Shown: positions 18,414 to 26,782, counted from the first letter of the stretch. The stretch: DNA of 64,000 bases from Streptomyces fragilis (GCF_003112515.1 NZ_BEVZ01000002.1:682001-746000), one strand, 5' to 3'. Notes: generated by a model from the letters alone, not told the origin. A program made the numbers and translations.

Positions 18414-19259
18414 CTACCGGAAGGCCTCCGCGTTGCGGACGGCCCAGTCGGCGAAGGACCGGGCCGGACGCCCCAGCACGGCCTCCACGTCCGGGCCGAC
18501 CGCCCGCTCGCCGGCCATTGGAGCGCCCAGGACGTCCAGCGTGCCGGTGACCGCGTCCTCGGGCATGAACCGCGCCATGTGGGCGTGCGCCCGCTCACGC
18601 GGGAGCTCGACGAACCGGACCTCCTCGCCCAGGGCCCGGCCGAGGGCCGCCGCCTGCTCGCGCGGGCTGACGGCCTCGGGCCCGGTCAGGGTGTACACGC
18701 GTCCCGCGTGCCCCTCCTCCAGCAGGGCGGCCGCCGCCACCGCGGCGATGTCGGCCGGGTCGACGACCGGCAGGGCCACGTCGCCGAACGGGGCGTACAC
18801 CGTGCGCTCGGAGCGGACCGTGCCGGCCCACGCGAAGGCGTTGGAGGCGAACCCGCCCGGCCGCAGGACGGTGTGATCCGTCCCCGCCGCGCGGACCGCG
18901 TCCTCGAACGCGCGCAGACGGGCGTGCGAGACGGACCCGGGGCGGGTGGCGACGCTCTGCGAGGAGAGCAGGACGACCCGCTTCACCCCGGCGCCCACCG
19001 CCGCGTCCAGCAGGGCCGCCGGGCTCTCGCCGGATACGTTCAGCTCGCCTCCCAGCAGGACGAAGAAGGCCTCGGCGCCCTCGAGCACGGGACGCATGCC
19101 CGCGCTGTCGCCGACGTCCGCCCGCGCGTGCCGGACGCCGTCGGGCAGCCCTTCGAGCCGCGGCCGCCGCGAGACGGCGACGACCTCCCCGCCCGCCTCG
19201 GCGAGCAGCGGAACCAGAGTCCGCCCGACGTTGCCGGTGGCGCCCGTCACCACGATCAT
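18414..19259 (-). CDS. NmrA/NAD(P)H-binding family protein
   Basis: A 281-residue atypical SDR with the NmrA-like cofactor motif TGATGNVG at residues 5-12, followed by a Rossmann domain and a variable C-terminal lobe (VVDPADIAAVAA). Relatives are NAD(P)H-dependent quinone or azo reductases or redox sensors such as QorB. The ATG at 19259 puts the cofactor motif at the very N-terminus as in the family; a longer frame upstream is not supported. It is divergent from a TetR regulator, and two matching operator-like sites lie between them, so it is probably the target of that regulator. Confidence 0.85.
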   Translation of the reverse strand: MIVVTGATGNVGRTLVPLLAEAGGEVVAVSRRPRLEGLPDGVRHARADVGDSAGMRPVLEGAEAFFVLLGGELNVSGESPAALLDAAVGAGVKRVVLLSSQSVATRPGSVSHARLRAFEDAVRAAGTDHTVLRPGGFASNAFAWAGTVRSERTVYAPFGDVALPVVDPADIAAVAAAALLEEGHAGRVYTLTGPEAVSPREQAAALGRALGEEVRFVELPRERAHAHMARFMPEDAVTGTLDVLGAPMAGERAVGPDVEAVLGRPARSFADWAVRNAEAFR

Positions 19260-19280
19260 GCGAAACCCCCGTGGGTAAGT

Positions 19281-19298
19281 GAGTCGGCTGACTGACTC
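19281..19298. promoter_or_regulatory. Operator-like inverted repeat O1 (TetR/NmrA-like intergenic)
   Basis: GAGTC and GACTC are separated by eight bases, 22 bases upstream of the NmrA-like start. The inner 16 bases match site O2 in 12 positions, so both probably bind the TetR protein encoded alongside. Confidence 0.6.
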
Positions 19299-19340
19299 GT
19301 AGGCCATGGACGCTAACAGGGCCAACAGGGCACCGCCTAT

Positions 19341-19356
19341 AGTCAGTTGGATGACT
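19341..19356. promoter_or_regulatory. Operator-like inverted repeat O2 over the TetR start codon
   Basis: AGTCA and TGACT flank six bases; the right half includes the ATG of the TetR gene (19351). Binding there would block the regulator's own transcription or translation start, the usual autoregulation pattern. Confidence 0.6.
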
Positions 19357-19977
19357 GACGCGAAATCGCCCAGGGCGAGGGCCGCAGAAAAGCGCCGCCG
19401 GCTGACGACCGAGGCGGCCAGGGTCCTGCACCGGCAGGGCGTCGAGCGGACCACCCTCGCGGACATCGCGCGGGCTGCCGACGTGCCGGTGGGAAACGTC
19501 TACTACTACTTCAAGACGAAGGACGAGCTGGTCCTCGCCGCGCTGTCCGAGCACGGCGCGTACCTGGACGAACTCACCGTCCGCCTGGAGCTGTCGGAGG
19601 ACCCCCGCGACCGGCTCAAGGGACTCGTCGAGGCCTGGATCGAGCAGCGCGAGGTCGCCGCGCGCCACGGCTGCCCCACCGGCAGCCTGGCCGTTGAACT
19701 CGGCAAGCGCTCCGACGGGACCCTCGACGGCGAGGCGGGCGCGGTGCTCGGGCGCCTGCTGGACTGGGCCGCCCGGCAGTTCCGCGCCATGGGCGCCCCC
19801 GGCCCGGACGACCTCGCGCTCACCCTGGTCTGCGCCTACCAGGGCATGTCCCTGATGGCCAACGCCCTGCGCGATCCGGACGTCATGGCCCGTGAGGGGA
19901 GACGGCTCCTGGAATGGCTGGATTCCGTCCAGGCCACCGGCCCGACGACCAAGAGCCTTTCCCCACGGCCCCGTTGA
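19351..19977 (+). CDS. TetR family transcriptional regulator
   Basis: A 208-residue TetR-type repressor. The N-terminal helix-turn-helix covers about residues 15-60 and includes TLADIARAADVPVGNVYYYF, the family hallmark; the remaining helices form the ligand and dimer domain. ATG at 19351 is chosen because it gives the normal short head before the first helix. It is divergent from the NmrA-like oxidoreductase and the two operator-like repeats sit between them, one over its own start. It likely responds to an electrophile or quinone, as regulators paired with NmrA-type genes often do, but that is inference. Confidence 0.9.
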   Translation: MTDAKSPRARAAEKRRRLTTEAARVLHRQGVERTTLADIARAADVPVGNVYYYFKTKDELVLAALSEHGAYLDELTVRLELSEDPRDRLKGLVEAWIEQREVAARHGCPTGSLAVELGKRSDGTLDGEAGAVLGRLLDWAARQFRAMGAPGPDDLALTLVCAYQGMSLMANALRDPDVMAREGRRLLEWLDSVQATGPTTKSLSPRPR

Positions 19978-20074
19978 ACTGACGTCCGAACGATCATAGG
20001 CTCGCGCGCCATGGGCCACGGCCCAGCTCGACCGCACCACCGGCACTGCTTCGCACCCACCCATGGAGGAGCAT

Positions 20075-21952
20075 GTGAGAGCACGTCGCGCGACCGCCTG
20101 GGCCGCCTCCGCACTGGTCGGCACCCTCGCGCTGACCGGTACCGTCACCGGCCCCGCGACCGCGGCGCCCGCGGGAACGGCGACCGCCAACGGAGCCGTG
20201 GCCACCGCCACCGGCCCGGTCGGCCACCAGGAGAACGACCGCGTCCCCGAGGGTTCCGTCTGGACCCAGCACTACTTCCCGTCCGCCGACGACTCCGGCA
20301 CCGAACTGCACGCGGACGTCCTGCTGCCGGAAGGGCTGGACCCCGGCGAGAAGGTGCCCGTCATCCTCTCCGTCGGCCCCTACTTCTCGCACGCCGGCCA
20401 GACCGGCCCCGAGGGGTTCACCCACACCGGACCGTCCCCCCGCTTCAACGACTTCCTCGAGGGCGCCGACGTCTTCGACAACGGCTACGCCTTCGTCATG
20501 GTGGACCTGCGCGGCTTCGGCGGCTCCACCGGCTGCCTCGACTGGGCGGGACCCGGCGAACAGGCCGACGTGAAGGCCGCGATCGCCTGGGCGGCCCGCC
20601 AGCCGTGGTCCACCGGCGCGGTGGGTATGTACGGCAAGTCCTACGACGCCGTCACCGGCCTGATCGGCAACAACCTCGACCAGCGGGCCCTGAAGGCGGT
20701 CGTCGCCCAGGAGCCCGTCTGGGACATGTACCAGTACATCTACTCCAACGGCGTGCCCCGCCCGAACGTGACCGGCACCGCCAACGCCTACAACGGCATC
20801 GCGACCTTCCCGCCGATGGCGGACGACGACGCGCGCTACCAGGCCAACGCCCGCTGGGAGCAGGCGCACCCGGAGTGCCTGGAGCAGAACCTGGCCGGCT
20901 ACCGCATCGCCGACCAGGAGAGCGAGCACTGGAAGGCGCGGGACCTCGCGGCGATGGCCGAGGGCAGCGACACCCCGCTCTTCGTCACCCAGGGCTTCAT
21001 CGAGAACAACACCAAGCCCGAGGAGATGGAGGAGTACCTCGACAACCACCGCGGGCCGGAACGCGGCTGGCTCGGCCAGTGGGACCACGTGCGCGGCGGC
21101 GACCGGGTCGGCGACGGCCGCCTCGCCATGGGACGCGAGGGCTGGTACGCCGAGACGCTGTCCTTCTACGACCGGTACCTGAAGGGCGTGCGGCCCACGG
21201 TCCGGTACCCGGCCTACTCCGTCGAGGACAGCACCGGCGCCTGGCGGGCCCAGCGCACCTGGCCGGTGGTGGAGCGGTCGGTGACGCTGCCGCTGGGCGG
21301 CGGGTCCTACGTCGACGACGGCGGCGCGTCCGCCCGCGCCGACCTGGCCGCCGCGGGCGAGGAGAGCGCGGCCAGGACACCCGAACCGCCGTCCGGCACG
21401 TGGGACATGGAGAACGCTCCGGCCGTGGAGGCGCCCGCGCCCGAGGGGCTCGCGAAGGGCGTCGCCGAGCGGCAGACGGCGGGCGACGTCGGCTCCAGCT
21501 TCTTCGTGTGGTCCAAGCCCCTCGAGCGGCCGGTCCGCGTCACCGGGACGCCGCAGATCCGGCTGACCGCGCGGGGCGAGGGCAACGTCATGCTCAAGCT
21601 GTACGACGTCGCCCCCGACGGCAGCGCGGTGATGTTCGACGAGCAGGTCTCCCTGGTGGAGACCGGGCGGCTCTCCGTCGACCTCAAGTCGACGGACTGG
21701 ACGCTGCGTCCGGGCCACGTCCTCGCCGTGGAGATCGGCTCCGTGCAGACCGGCTCCTGGCGCGACACGCCCTCGGGCGAGACGATCAGGGTCACCGGCG
21801 CGCAGCTGCGGCTCGCCCTGGACGACCCCGCCGACGACGTGCCCACCCAGGGGGCGCGCTCGCCGTTCCTGGACACCTACCTCCGCCAGTACACGGTCAC
21901 CCTTCCGGCCGGCCCCGCCACCTTCACGGTGACCCCGGGCCGGCACCTCTGA
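20075..21952 (+). CDS. Secreted CocE/NonD-type hydrolase (X-Pro dipeptidyl-peptidase-like)
   Basis: A 625-residue exported serine hydrolase. The signal peptide is clear: basic head (RARRATA), hydrophobic core, and cleavage near ATAAPA. The hydrolase domain has the family segment VMVDLRGFGGSTG and nucleophile Ser189 in GMYGKSYDA, where the CocE family usually has GxSYxG. The C-terminal jelly-roll domain typical of X-Pro dipeptidyl-peptidases and cocaine esterase runs from about residue 410, ending RQYTVTLPAGPATFTV. GTG at 20075 follows a GGAGGA site; an upstream ATG at 20063 overlaps that site. A strong terminator follows. The substrate is probably a peptide or ester in the medium. Confidence 0.87.
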   Translation: MRARRATAWAASALVGTLALTGTVTGPATAAPAGTATANGAVATATGPVGHQENDRVPEGSVWTQHYFPSADDSGTELHADVLLPEGLDPGEKVPVILSVGPYFSHAGQTGPEGFTHTGPSPRFNDFLEGADVFDNGYAFVMVDLRGFGGSTGCLDWAGPGEQADVKAAIAWAARQPWSTGAVGMYGKSYDAVTGLIGNNLDQRALKAVVAQEPVWDMYQYIYSNGVPRPNVTGTANAYNGIATFPPMADDDARYQANARWEQAHPECLEQNLAGYRIADQESEHWKARDLAAMAEGSDTPLFVTQGFIENNTKPEEMEEYLDNHRGPERGWLGQWDHVRGGDRVGDGRLAMGREGWYAETLSFYDRYLKGVRPTVRYPAYSVEDSTGAWRAQRTWPVVERSVTLPLGGGSYVDDGGASARADLAAAGEESAARTPEPPSGTWDMENAPAVEAPAPEGLAKGVAERQTAGDVGSSFFVWSKPLERPVRVTGTPQIRLTARGEGNVMLKLYDVAPDGSAVMFDEQVSLVETGRLSVDLKSTDWTLRPGHVLAVEIGSVQTGSWRDTPSGETIRVTGAQLRLALDDPADDVPTQGARSPFLDTYLRQYTVTLPAGPATFTVTPGRHL

Positions 21953-21968
21953 CCCGTGCCGGCATGAC

Positions 21969-22001
21969 AGGGGCCCGGCGCGTCACCCGCGCCGGGCCCC
22001 T
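21969..22001. terminator. Strong bidirectional hairpin terminator
   Basis: A perfect 14-bp stem (arms AGGGGCCCGGCGCG and its complement) with a TCACC loop lies between the convergent hydrolase and EF-hand genes. Confidence 0.9.
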
Positions 22002-22022
22002 CGTGCACGCACCGGCGTACCG

Positions 22023-22241
22023 TCAGGCGTTCATGCCCGCCCAGAACTCCTCGAAGGACATCTGGCGGTCGCCGTCCGTGTCGAGCGAGTCGACCAGGGC
22101 GCGCGCCTGCTCGGCGGTGATCTCCGAGCCCTCGAGCTCCGAGACGACCTGCCGGTACTCCTCCGCGGTGACCTGCCCGTCCCCGTCGAGGTCGTAGCGC
22201 TCGAAGACCTTGCGCGCCGCAGCCTTCACGATGTCCGTCAT
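22023..22241 (-). CDS. EF-hand calcium-binding protein
   Basis: A 72-residue protein made almost wholly of a pair of EF-hands: the loops DLDGDGQVTAEE and DTDGDRQMSFEE keep the acidic ligands at positions 1, 3, 5 and 12. Each is flanked by helices. Small calmodulin-like proteins of this size are known in streptomycetes as calcium buffers or sensors. The gene is convergent with the secreted hydrolase and lies 39 bases after the VOC gene on the same strand, so it may be the last gene of a TOPRIM-VOC-EF-hand transcript. Confidence 0.9.
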   Translation of the reverse strand: MTDIVKAAARKVFERYDLDGDGQVTAEEYRQVVSELEGSEITAEQARALVDSLDTDGDRQMSFEEFWAGMNA

Positions 22242-22280
22242 GCGTATCCGTCCGTCGTCACGATCTGAACGCAGGTCAGG

Positions 22281-22994
22281 TTAGCGGGCCTTGTGCACCG
22301 TGAACTCGTTGCCGTCGGGGTCGGTGAGGGACACCCGGCCGCCGTCGTGCCCGTCGCCGTCGAGGTGCGTCGCGCCGGCGGCGACCAGCCGGTCGATCTC
22401 CGCCCGCAGGTCCTCGCCGGCCGGGACGGCGAGGTCGAAGCGGATCCGGTCCCGGCGCCCGCCGCGCGGCATCAGCGGCGGACCGCCCCAGGTGATCTTC
22501 GTTCCCCCCGCGGGCGACTGGATCGCCGTCTCCTCGTCCTGGTCCCAGACCAGCGGCCACCCCAGCGCCCGGCTCCAGAAGTACCCCACCGCCTGCGTGC
22601 CGTCGCAGGCGAGCGCGCCGACGAAGCCGCAGCCGGCGAGGAAGCCGTTGCCGGGCTCGATGACGCAGAACTCGTTGCCCTCCGGGTCGGCGAGCACCAC
22701 GTGCTCCTCCTCGGGCAGCTGGCCGATGTCGGTGTGCCGGCCGCCGAGCTCCAGCGCCCTGGCCACCGTCGCCCCCTGCTCGTCGGGGGACGCGCTGGTC
22801 AGGTCGAAGTGCAGGCGGTTCTGCGCCGACTTGGGCTCGTCCGTCGCGACGAAGCGCAGCGCGAACCCGGTGTCCTTCGCCGCGAGGACCGTGAAGTCGT
22901 CACCGCGCTCCTGCCGCAGCCCGCCCGCCCAGAAGCGGGCGAGGCGGGCGGGGTCGAGCGCGTCGAACGTGAGCGCGTGCAGGTACGCGGGCAT
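22281..22994 (-). CDS. VOC family (glyoxalase/bleomycin resistance-like) protein
   Basis: A 237-residue protein with two vicinal-oxygen-chelate modules, about residues 1-115 and 120-237. Each ends in the recurring block DPEGNEFCVIEP / DPDGNEFTVHKA. Double-module VOC proteins of this kind are common in actinobacteria and are annotated as glyoxalase-like; most are uncharacterised and may bind a metal or only a ligand. The ATG at 22994 has a GAGGAGA site upstream; the longer open frame is a shadow. It begins 26 bases after the TOPRIM gene, suggesting an operon. Confidence 0.85.
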   Translation of the reverse strand: MPAYLHALTFDALDPARLARFWAGGLRQERGDDFTVLAAKDTGFALRFVATDEPKSAQNRLHFDLTSASPDEQGATVARALELGGRHTDIGQLPEEEHVVLADPEGNEFCVIEPGNGFLAGCGFVGALACDGTQAVGYFWSRALGWPLVWDQDEETAIQSPAGGTKITWGGPPLMPRGGRRDRIRFDLAVPAGEDLRAEIDRLVAAGATHLDGDGHDGGRVSLTDPDGNEFTVHKAR

Positions 22995-23020
22995 GCCGGG
23001 GGTCTCCTCGGGGTGCGGGG

Positions 23021-23638
23021 TCACAGGCTGGTGAAGAGGGCGTCGAGCGGGGCGGGCAGTTCGCCGGGGCCGAGGGCCTCGGCCAGGACGCGGCCGTAAT
23101 GGATCTTGCGGCCCTTCTTCGTGCCCAGGAAGCGCCGCAGCTGCCGCTCGCGGGAACGGCCCTGCTGCGCGGGCTGGCTCTGGAAGATCCGCCAGGCGCG
23201 CAGGTCGCCCTCGGCGGCGACCACCGCCTCGACCCGCTCCGTGCCCAGGGCGCGGACGAACTCGTCCTCCAGGTCCGCCACGCACACGAAGACGTCCCGT
23301 GCGGGCGCCCCGGCCCGCTCCAGCGCGCGGTCGAACCAGCCCCGCTCGCGCTCGTCGCAGAGGCCGGTGAGCCGCAGGCCGAGCCCGGGAGGCCCGAGGA
23401 CCCGGGCGAAGCGGCCCGCGTTCATGGCGCCGTTCATCGTCACGACGCACACGCCCTCACCCGCGAGGTCCCGGCCGTGCCGGGCGGCCAGGGCGTCCAC
23501 GGCCGCGAGATCGCTCGGGCCCTCCAGCAGCACCGCCGTCCGCAGCCCGAGCCGCGTCGCCAGTTCACCCGCCCGCCCGGCGCTCCCGCCGGCCGCCCAG
23601 TGCCGCACCGCGTCCCCGAACGCCGCCGTCTCCGCCAT
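23021..23638 (-). CDS. Stand-alone OLD-like TOPRIM protein
   Basis: A 205-residue protein with an OLD-family TOPRIM nucleotidyl-transferase/hydrolase domain. The conserved Glu is in AVLLEGPSD (about residues 36-44), followed by the acidic motif LCDERE (about 90) and DLEDE (about 117). In full-length OLD nucleases this domain is fused behind an ABC-type ATPase; here the ATPase is absent and no partner ATPase gene is near. The C-terminal [13 protein letters not shown] region is a conserved OLD-like tail. It may be a DNA-processing enzyme working with proteins encoded elsewhere. Start at ATG 23638; upstream frame is unsupported. Confidence 0.78.
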   Translation of the reverse strand: MAETAAFGDAVRHWAAGGSAGRAGELATRLGLRTAVLLEGPSDLAAVDALAARHGRDLAGEGVCVVTMNGAMNAGRFARVLGPPGLGLRLTGLCDERERGWFDRALERAGAPARDVFVCVADLEDEFVRALGTERVEAVVAAEGDLRAWRIFQSQPAQQGRSRERQLRRFLGTKKGRKIHYGRVLAEALGPGELPAPLDALFTSL

Positions 23639-23773
23639 GCGCGCGAGTCTGCACCACCGGTGGGGGAGCGGCACCCCAATATCCGCGGGGGCGACGCCGG
23701 GCGGCCGGCCCTGCCGCAGGGGCCGGCGAAAACCGTTCGACGGGTGCGCGCCCCGCCCGTCATGCTCGGGGAC

Positions 23774-23896
23774 ATGTTCCGGCACGCCTTCGCCCTCGCT
23801 GCAGCATCCGCGGTCGCGGATGCTCCGAAGGCTGCCGCCGCGTTCCTCGCAGCGGGCGCCGCAGTCGGCGCGGCCGCCGACGGCGCCCGAAGGTGA
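23774..23896 (+). CDS. Possible small ORF (40 aa), Ala-rich
   Basis: ATG at 23774 is preceded by CTCGGGGAC, giving a GGGG ribosome-like site three bases before it, and opens a 40-residue Ala-rich helical peptide ending GAARR-like (ADGARR). An ATG at 23762 is also in frame. It lies in the 388-base gap before the EF-Tu gene. A hairpin inside it (23803-23824) and high GC mean the open frame could be chance, so confidence is low. Confidence 0.25.
   Translation: MFRHAFALAAASAVADAPKAAAAFLAAGAAVGAAADGARR
23803..23824. other. Perfect hairpin upstream of the EF-Tu gene
   Basis: AGCATCCGCG and CGCGGATGCT are separated by two bases, giving a stable stem-loop about 200 bases before the EF-Tu start. It could end transcription from the left or be part of a long leader. 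Confidence 0.4.
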
Positions 23897-23920
23897 CCCT
23901 CCCCGGACAGAACTTCCGGC

Positions 23921-23962
23921 GGACCCCGTAGGGGGAGGGTCGGAGAACCGCCTCCGGGGTCC
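23921..23962 (+). promoter_or_regulatory. Long-range stem in the EF-Tu leader
   Basis: GGACCCCG (23921-23928) and CGGGGTCC (23955-23962) are complementary, and the flanking CCGGC / GCCGG extend the pairing across a 2-base bulge. The stem ends 64 bases before the EF-Tu start, so a structured 5' leader is possible. Confidence 0.4.
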
Positions 23963-24026
23963 CCGCCGGCCCGCTCCCCCCACCGGGAGGGCCGGACGCC
24001 CGCGCGTCGCACCGCGAGGAACAGCC

Positions 24027-25196
24027 ATGCCCAAGACGGCATTCGTCCGCACCAAGCCGCATCTCAACATCGGCACCATGGGTCACGTCGACCACGGCAA
24101 GACCACCCTGACCGCCGCGATCACCAAGGTGCTCGCCGACCGCGGGGCCTCCCGCTACGTGCCGTTCGACCGCATCGACCGGGCTCCGGAGGAGGCCGCC
24201 CGCGGCATCACCATCAACATCGCGCACGTCGAGTACGAGACCGGCACCCGGCACTACGCGCACGTCGACATGCCCGGGCACGCCGACTACGTCAAGAACA
24301 TGGTCACCGGCGCCGCCCAGCTCGACGGCGCGGTGCTGGTGGTGTCCGCGCTCGACGGGGTGATGCCGCAGACCGCCGAACACGTGCTGCTGGCGCGGCA
24401 GGTGGGCGTCGAGCACATCGTCGTCGCGCTGAACAAGGCCGACGCCGGCGACCCGGAGCTCACCGACCTGGTGGAGCTGGAGGTGCGCGAACTGCTGACC
24501 GCGCACGGCTACCCGGGCGAGGAGGTGCCCGTCGTGCGGGTCTCGGGGCTCAGGGCCCTGGAGGGCGACCCGCGCTGGGTCGCGGCCGTCGAGGCGCTGC
24601 TGGACGCCGTCGACACCTACGTGCCGATGCCCGAGCGGCACCTGGAGGCGCCGTTCCTGCTGCCGGTGGAGAACGTGCTGACCATCACCGGGCGGGGAAC
24701 CGTCGTCACCGGCGCGGTGGAGCGCGGCACGGTCCGCACGGGCGACCGGGTCGAGGTCCTCGGCGCGGGACTGGAGTCGGTGGTCACCGGGCTGGAGACC
24801 TTCGGGCGGCCGATGGAGTCGGCCCAGGCCGGGGACAACGTCGCGCTGCTGCTGCGCGGGGTGGCCAGGGACGCGGTGCGCCGCGGACACGTGGTCGCCG
24901 CGCCGGGCAGCGTCACGCCGAGCCGTCGCTTCACCGCGCGGGCCCGCGTCCTGTCGGCCCGGGAGGGCGGCCGCCGCACCCCGGTGTCCACGGGTTACCG
25001 CCCCCAGTTCTACATCCGCACCGCGGACGTGGTGGGCGACGTCGACCTGGGGGAGGCGGGCACGGCGCGGCCCGGGGAGACCGTCGACATGACGGTCGAG
25101 CTCGGCTCCGCGGTACCGCTGGAGCCGGGCCTGGGCTTCGCCGTCCGTGAGGGCGGCCGGACCGTCGCCGCGGGGATGGTGACGGAGGTCGGCTGA
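24027..25196 (+). CDS. tuf3: Divergent elongation factor Tu (Tuf3-type)
   Basis: A 389-residue EF-Tu that delivers aminoacyl-tRNA to the ribosome. G1 is GHVDHGKT at 19-26, the switch region keeps RGITI, G3 is DMPGHAD at 81-87 with His85 intact, G4 is NKAD at 136-139, and domains 2 and 3 are complete to [13 protein letters not shown]. Several usual residues differ: Met82 replaces the Cys of DCPGH, and SGLRALEG replaces SALKALEG. The neighbours are not rpsL-rpsG-fus as for the main tuf1 gene. Streptomyces are known to carry such a divergent third copy (tuf3), reported to respond to stringent conditions. ATG at 24027 follows GAGGAACAG; the longer frame is a shadow. Confidence 0.92.
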   Translation: MPKTAFVRTKPHLNIGTMGHVDHGKTTLTAAITKVLADRGASRYVPFDRIDRAPEEAARGITINIAHVEYETGTRHYAHVDMPGHADYVKNMVTGAAQLDGAVLVVSALDGVMPQTAEHVLLARQVGVEHIVVALNKADAGDPELTDLVELEVRELLTAHGYPGEEVPVVRVSGLRALEGDPRWVAAVEALLDAVDTYVPMPERHLEAPFLLPVENVLTITGRGTVVTGAVERGTVRTGDRVEVLGAGLESVVTGLETFGRPMESAQAGDNVALLLRGVARDAVRRGHVVAAPGSVTPSRRFTARARVLSAREGGRRTPVSTGYRPQFYIRTADVVGDVDLGEAGTARPGETVDMTVELGSAVPLEPGLGFAVREGGRTVAAGMVTEVG

Positions 25197-25228
25197 CGGA
25201 CGCGGGCAGGCCGACGGGGGTCCTGCGC

Positions 25229-25264
25229 GGCGGGTCCGCCCCCGGGAGCGGGGGCGGACCCGCC
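25229..25264 (+). terminator. Strong hairpin terminator after the EF-Tu gene
   Basis: A perfect 15-bp stem (arms GGCGGGTCCGCCCCC and complement) around loop GGGAGC begins 32 bases after the stop codon. Confidence 0.9.
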
Positions 25265-25406
25265 CTTCGGGGCGGCAACGCCCGGCAACCGGCGGCCGTC
25301 CCTGAGCGGCGGGTGGTAGAAACTCCCCGACGGACGGGGCGCCGGCCCCGTCAGGACCGAGGGGGCAGCGATCTCTTCCGTAATCGCCAACGTTCTGATC
25401 GGCCTG

Positions 25407-26087
25407 GTGACGAGTCTCATCGGAGGCGCGTGCGGCTGGCTCTGGGAGCGCGGCAAGCGCTCCCGGATGCTGCGCCGCAAGGCCGCGTTCTTCGGCGTCG
25501 TGCCGGGTGAGCCGTGCCTGGTCGTCGTCGGCAACAAGCACGGCCTGCCCGACGTCACCCACCGCAGGGACGTCGACGTCGTCGCGGAGATCGCCGCCCT
25601 GGCCGGCCAGTTCGGCAGCGACGTCGTGACCGAGTCCAGCAACACGTTCCGGGGGAGCAACGACGACCGGACCGAGTTCTGCGTCGGCGGCCCGGTCGGG
25701 GAGGCCAACGTCCGCACCGGCGGACACCTCGCGGCGCACCTCCCCGGCGTCCGCGTGCTCCCGTACGACGACGGCCCCGATTCCGTGGCCCTCGTCGTCG
25801 GCGAGCACCGCTACCCGTTCGACAAGAACGTCCAGGAGTACGCGCTGGTCGCCAAGTTCACGCCGCCGGAGGCGAGCCGGCCGGTCCTCCTCGTCTGCGG
25901 CCAGAGCCCGCTGGCCAACCGGGCGGCCGTTCACCTCCTCAAGCGCCGGTACGCCGAGGTGGCGCGCGCCCTGGAGTCGGTGGATCGTTTCTGCATAGTG
26001 GTCCGGGTGCCGGAGATCCGCACCTACGGGTACCAGGCGGCCACCTTCGAGCGCGACGTGACCAGGGAGGCGTTCGCCCGTGCCTGA
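25407..26087 (+). CDS. Uncharacterised membrane-anchored protein (start uncertain)
   Basis: I do not recognise this family. From the GTG at 25407 it has 226 residues, but the frame is open from 25320 and encodes SSVIANVLIGLVTSLIGGACG, which reads as an N-terminal membrane helix that the GTG start would cut. No ATG/GTG/TTG lies upstream; an ATC at 25371 preceded by GAGGGGG, or a CTG at 25395, could be the true start. The soluble part has alternating beta/alpha segments (CLVVVGNKHG, VLLVCGQSPLANRAAVHLL) suggesting a nucleotide-binding-like fold, with a conserved-looking FCVGGPVGEANVRTGGHL block. It overlaps the Imm5-like gene by 8 bases, so the two are translationally coupled. Confidence 0.7.
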   Translation: MTSLIGGACGWLWERGKRSRMLRRKAAFFGVVPGEPCLVVVGNKHGLPDVTHRRDVDVVAEIAALAGQFGSDVVTESSNTFRGSNDDRTEFCVGGPVGEANVRTGGHLAAHLPGVRVLPYDDGPDSVALVVGEHRYPFDKNVQEYALVAKFTPPEASRPVLLVCGQSPLANRAAVHLLKRRYAEVARALESVDRFCIVVRVPEIRTYGYQAATFERDVTREAFARA

Positions 26088-26670
26088 GACCGGACCGGCC
26101 GCGGCCGAGGCCGGACCGCCCGTGAGCGGGGCCGGACCGCAGCCGGTTGCGCTGAGCCGGCGGGACCTGCGCGAGGTCACCGCCTTCGCCGCGACCTGCG
26201 CGCGGGAGGTGCTCGACGTGTTCGAGGCGGACCGGCCCGACGACCCCCGTCCCCGCCACGCGCTGGACACCGCCCGGGAGTTCGCCCGGGGCGGCGAGCG
26301 CGGCAAGGCGCTGCGCGACGCGGCCTGGGCGGCGCTCAAGGCGGCCCGGGCCGCCGAGGGCGCGGCGGCCCGCGAGGCGGCCCGGGCCGCCATGGCCGCG
26401 GCCGGCGCCGCCTACCTGCACCCGCTGGCGAAGGCCACGCAGGTCAAGCACATCCTGGGCTCGGCCGCGCACGCGGCCCACGCCGCCGAGCTGGTCGCCG
26501 GCGGTGACCGCGCCATCGGCGAGGAACACCTGCGGCGGGCCGCGCGGCACGCCACCCCGGCCCTGGCCGAGGTGCTCCGGCGCTATCCGGCCGCCCCGCC
26601 CGGCGGAGGCCGCACCGGTGAACTCCTGCGGGCCCTGGACGCCGCCCTGCGCGAGCGCGCCCCACGGTGA
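26080..26670 (+). CDS. Imm5-like putative immunity protein
   Basis: A 196-residue Ala-rich, all-helical protein resembling the Imm5-like putative immunity family of polymorphic toxin systems. The recognisable core is LREVTAFAATCAREVL, then DPRPRHALDTAREFA, and later YLHPLAKATQVKHILGSAAHAA, with conserved His residues. The N-terminal 25 residues are Pro/Gly-rich. GTG at 26080 lies inside the end of the upstream gene (8-base overlap), so the membrane-anchored protein and this one are made together. No toxin domain is seen nearby, so the immunity role comes from family naming only. Confidence 0.7.
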   Translation: MPETGPAAAEAGPPVSGAGPQPVALSRRDLREVTAFAATCAREVLDVFEADRPDDPRPRHALDTAREFARGGERGKALRDAAWAALKAARAAEGAAAREAARAAMAAAGAAYLHPLAKATQVKHILGSAAHAAHAAELVAGGDRAIGEEHLRRAARHATPALAEVLRRYPAAPPGGGRTGELLRALDAALRERAPR

Positions 26671-26782
26671 CACACCCGGGCCGGCTGCCGGCGGCGCGCC
26701 GGGCGCAGCTGCCCCGGTCGTCGGGCGACCCGCCAACTGCAGGCTGACCGCCACCACTTGGGGCGGCCTCTAGAGTGACCTC

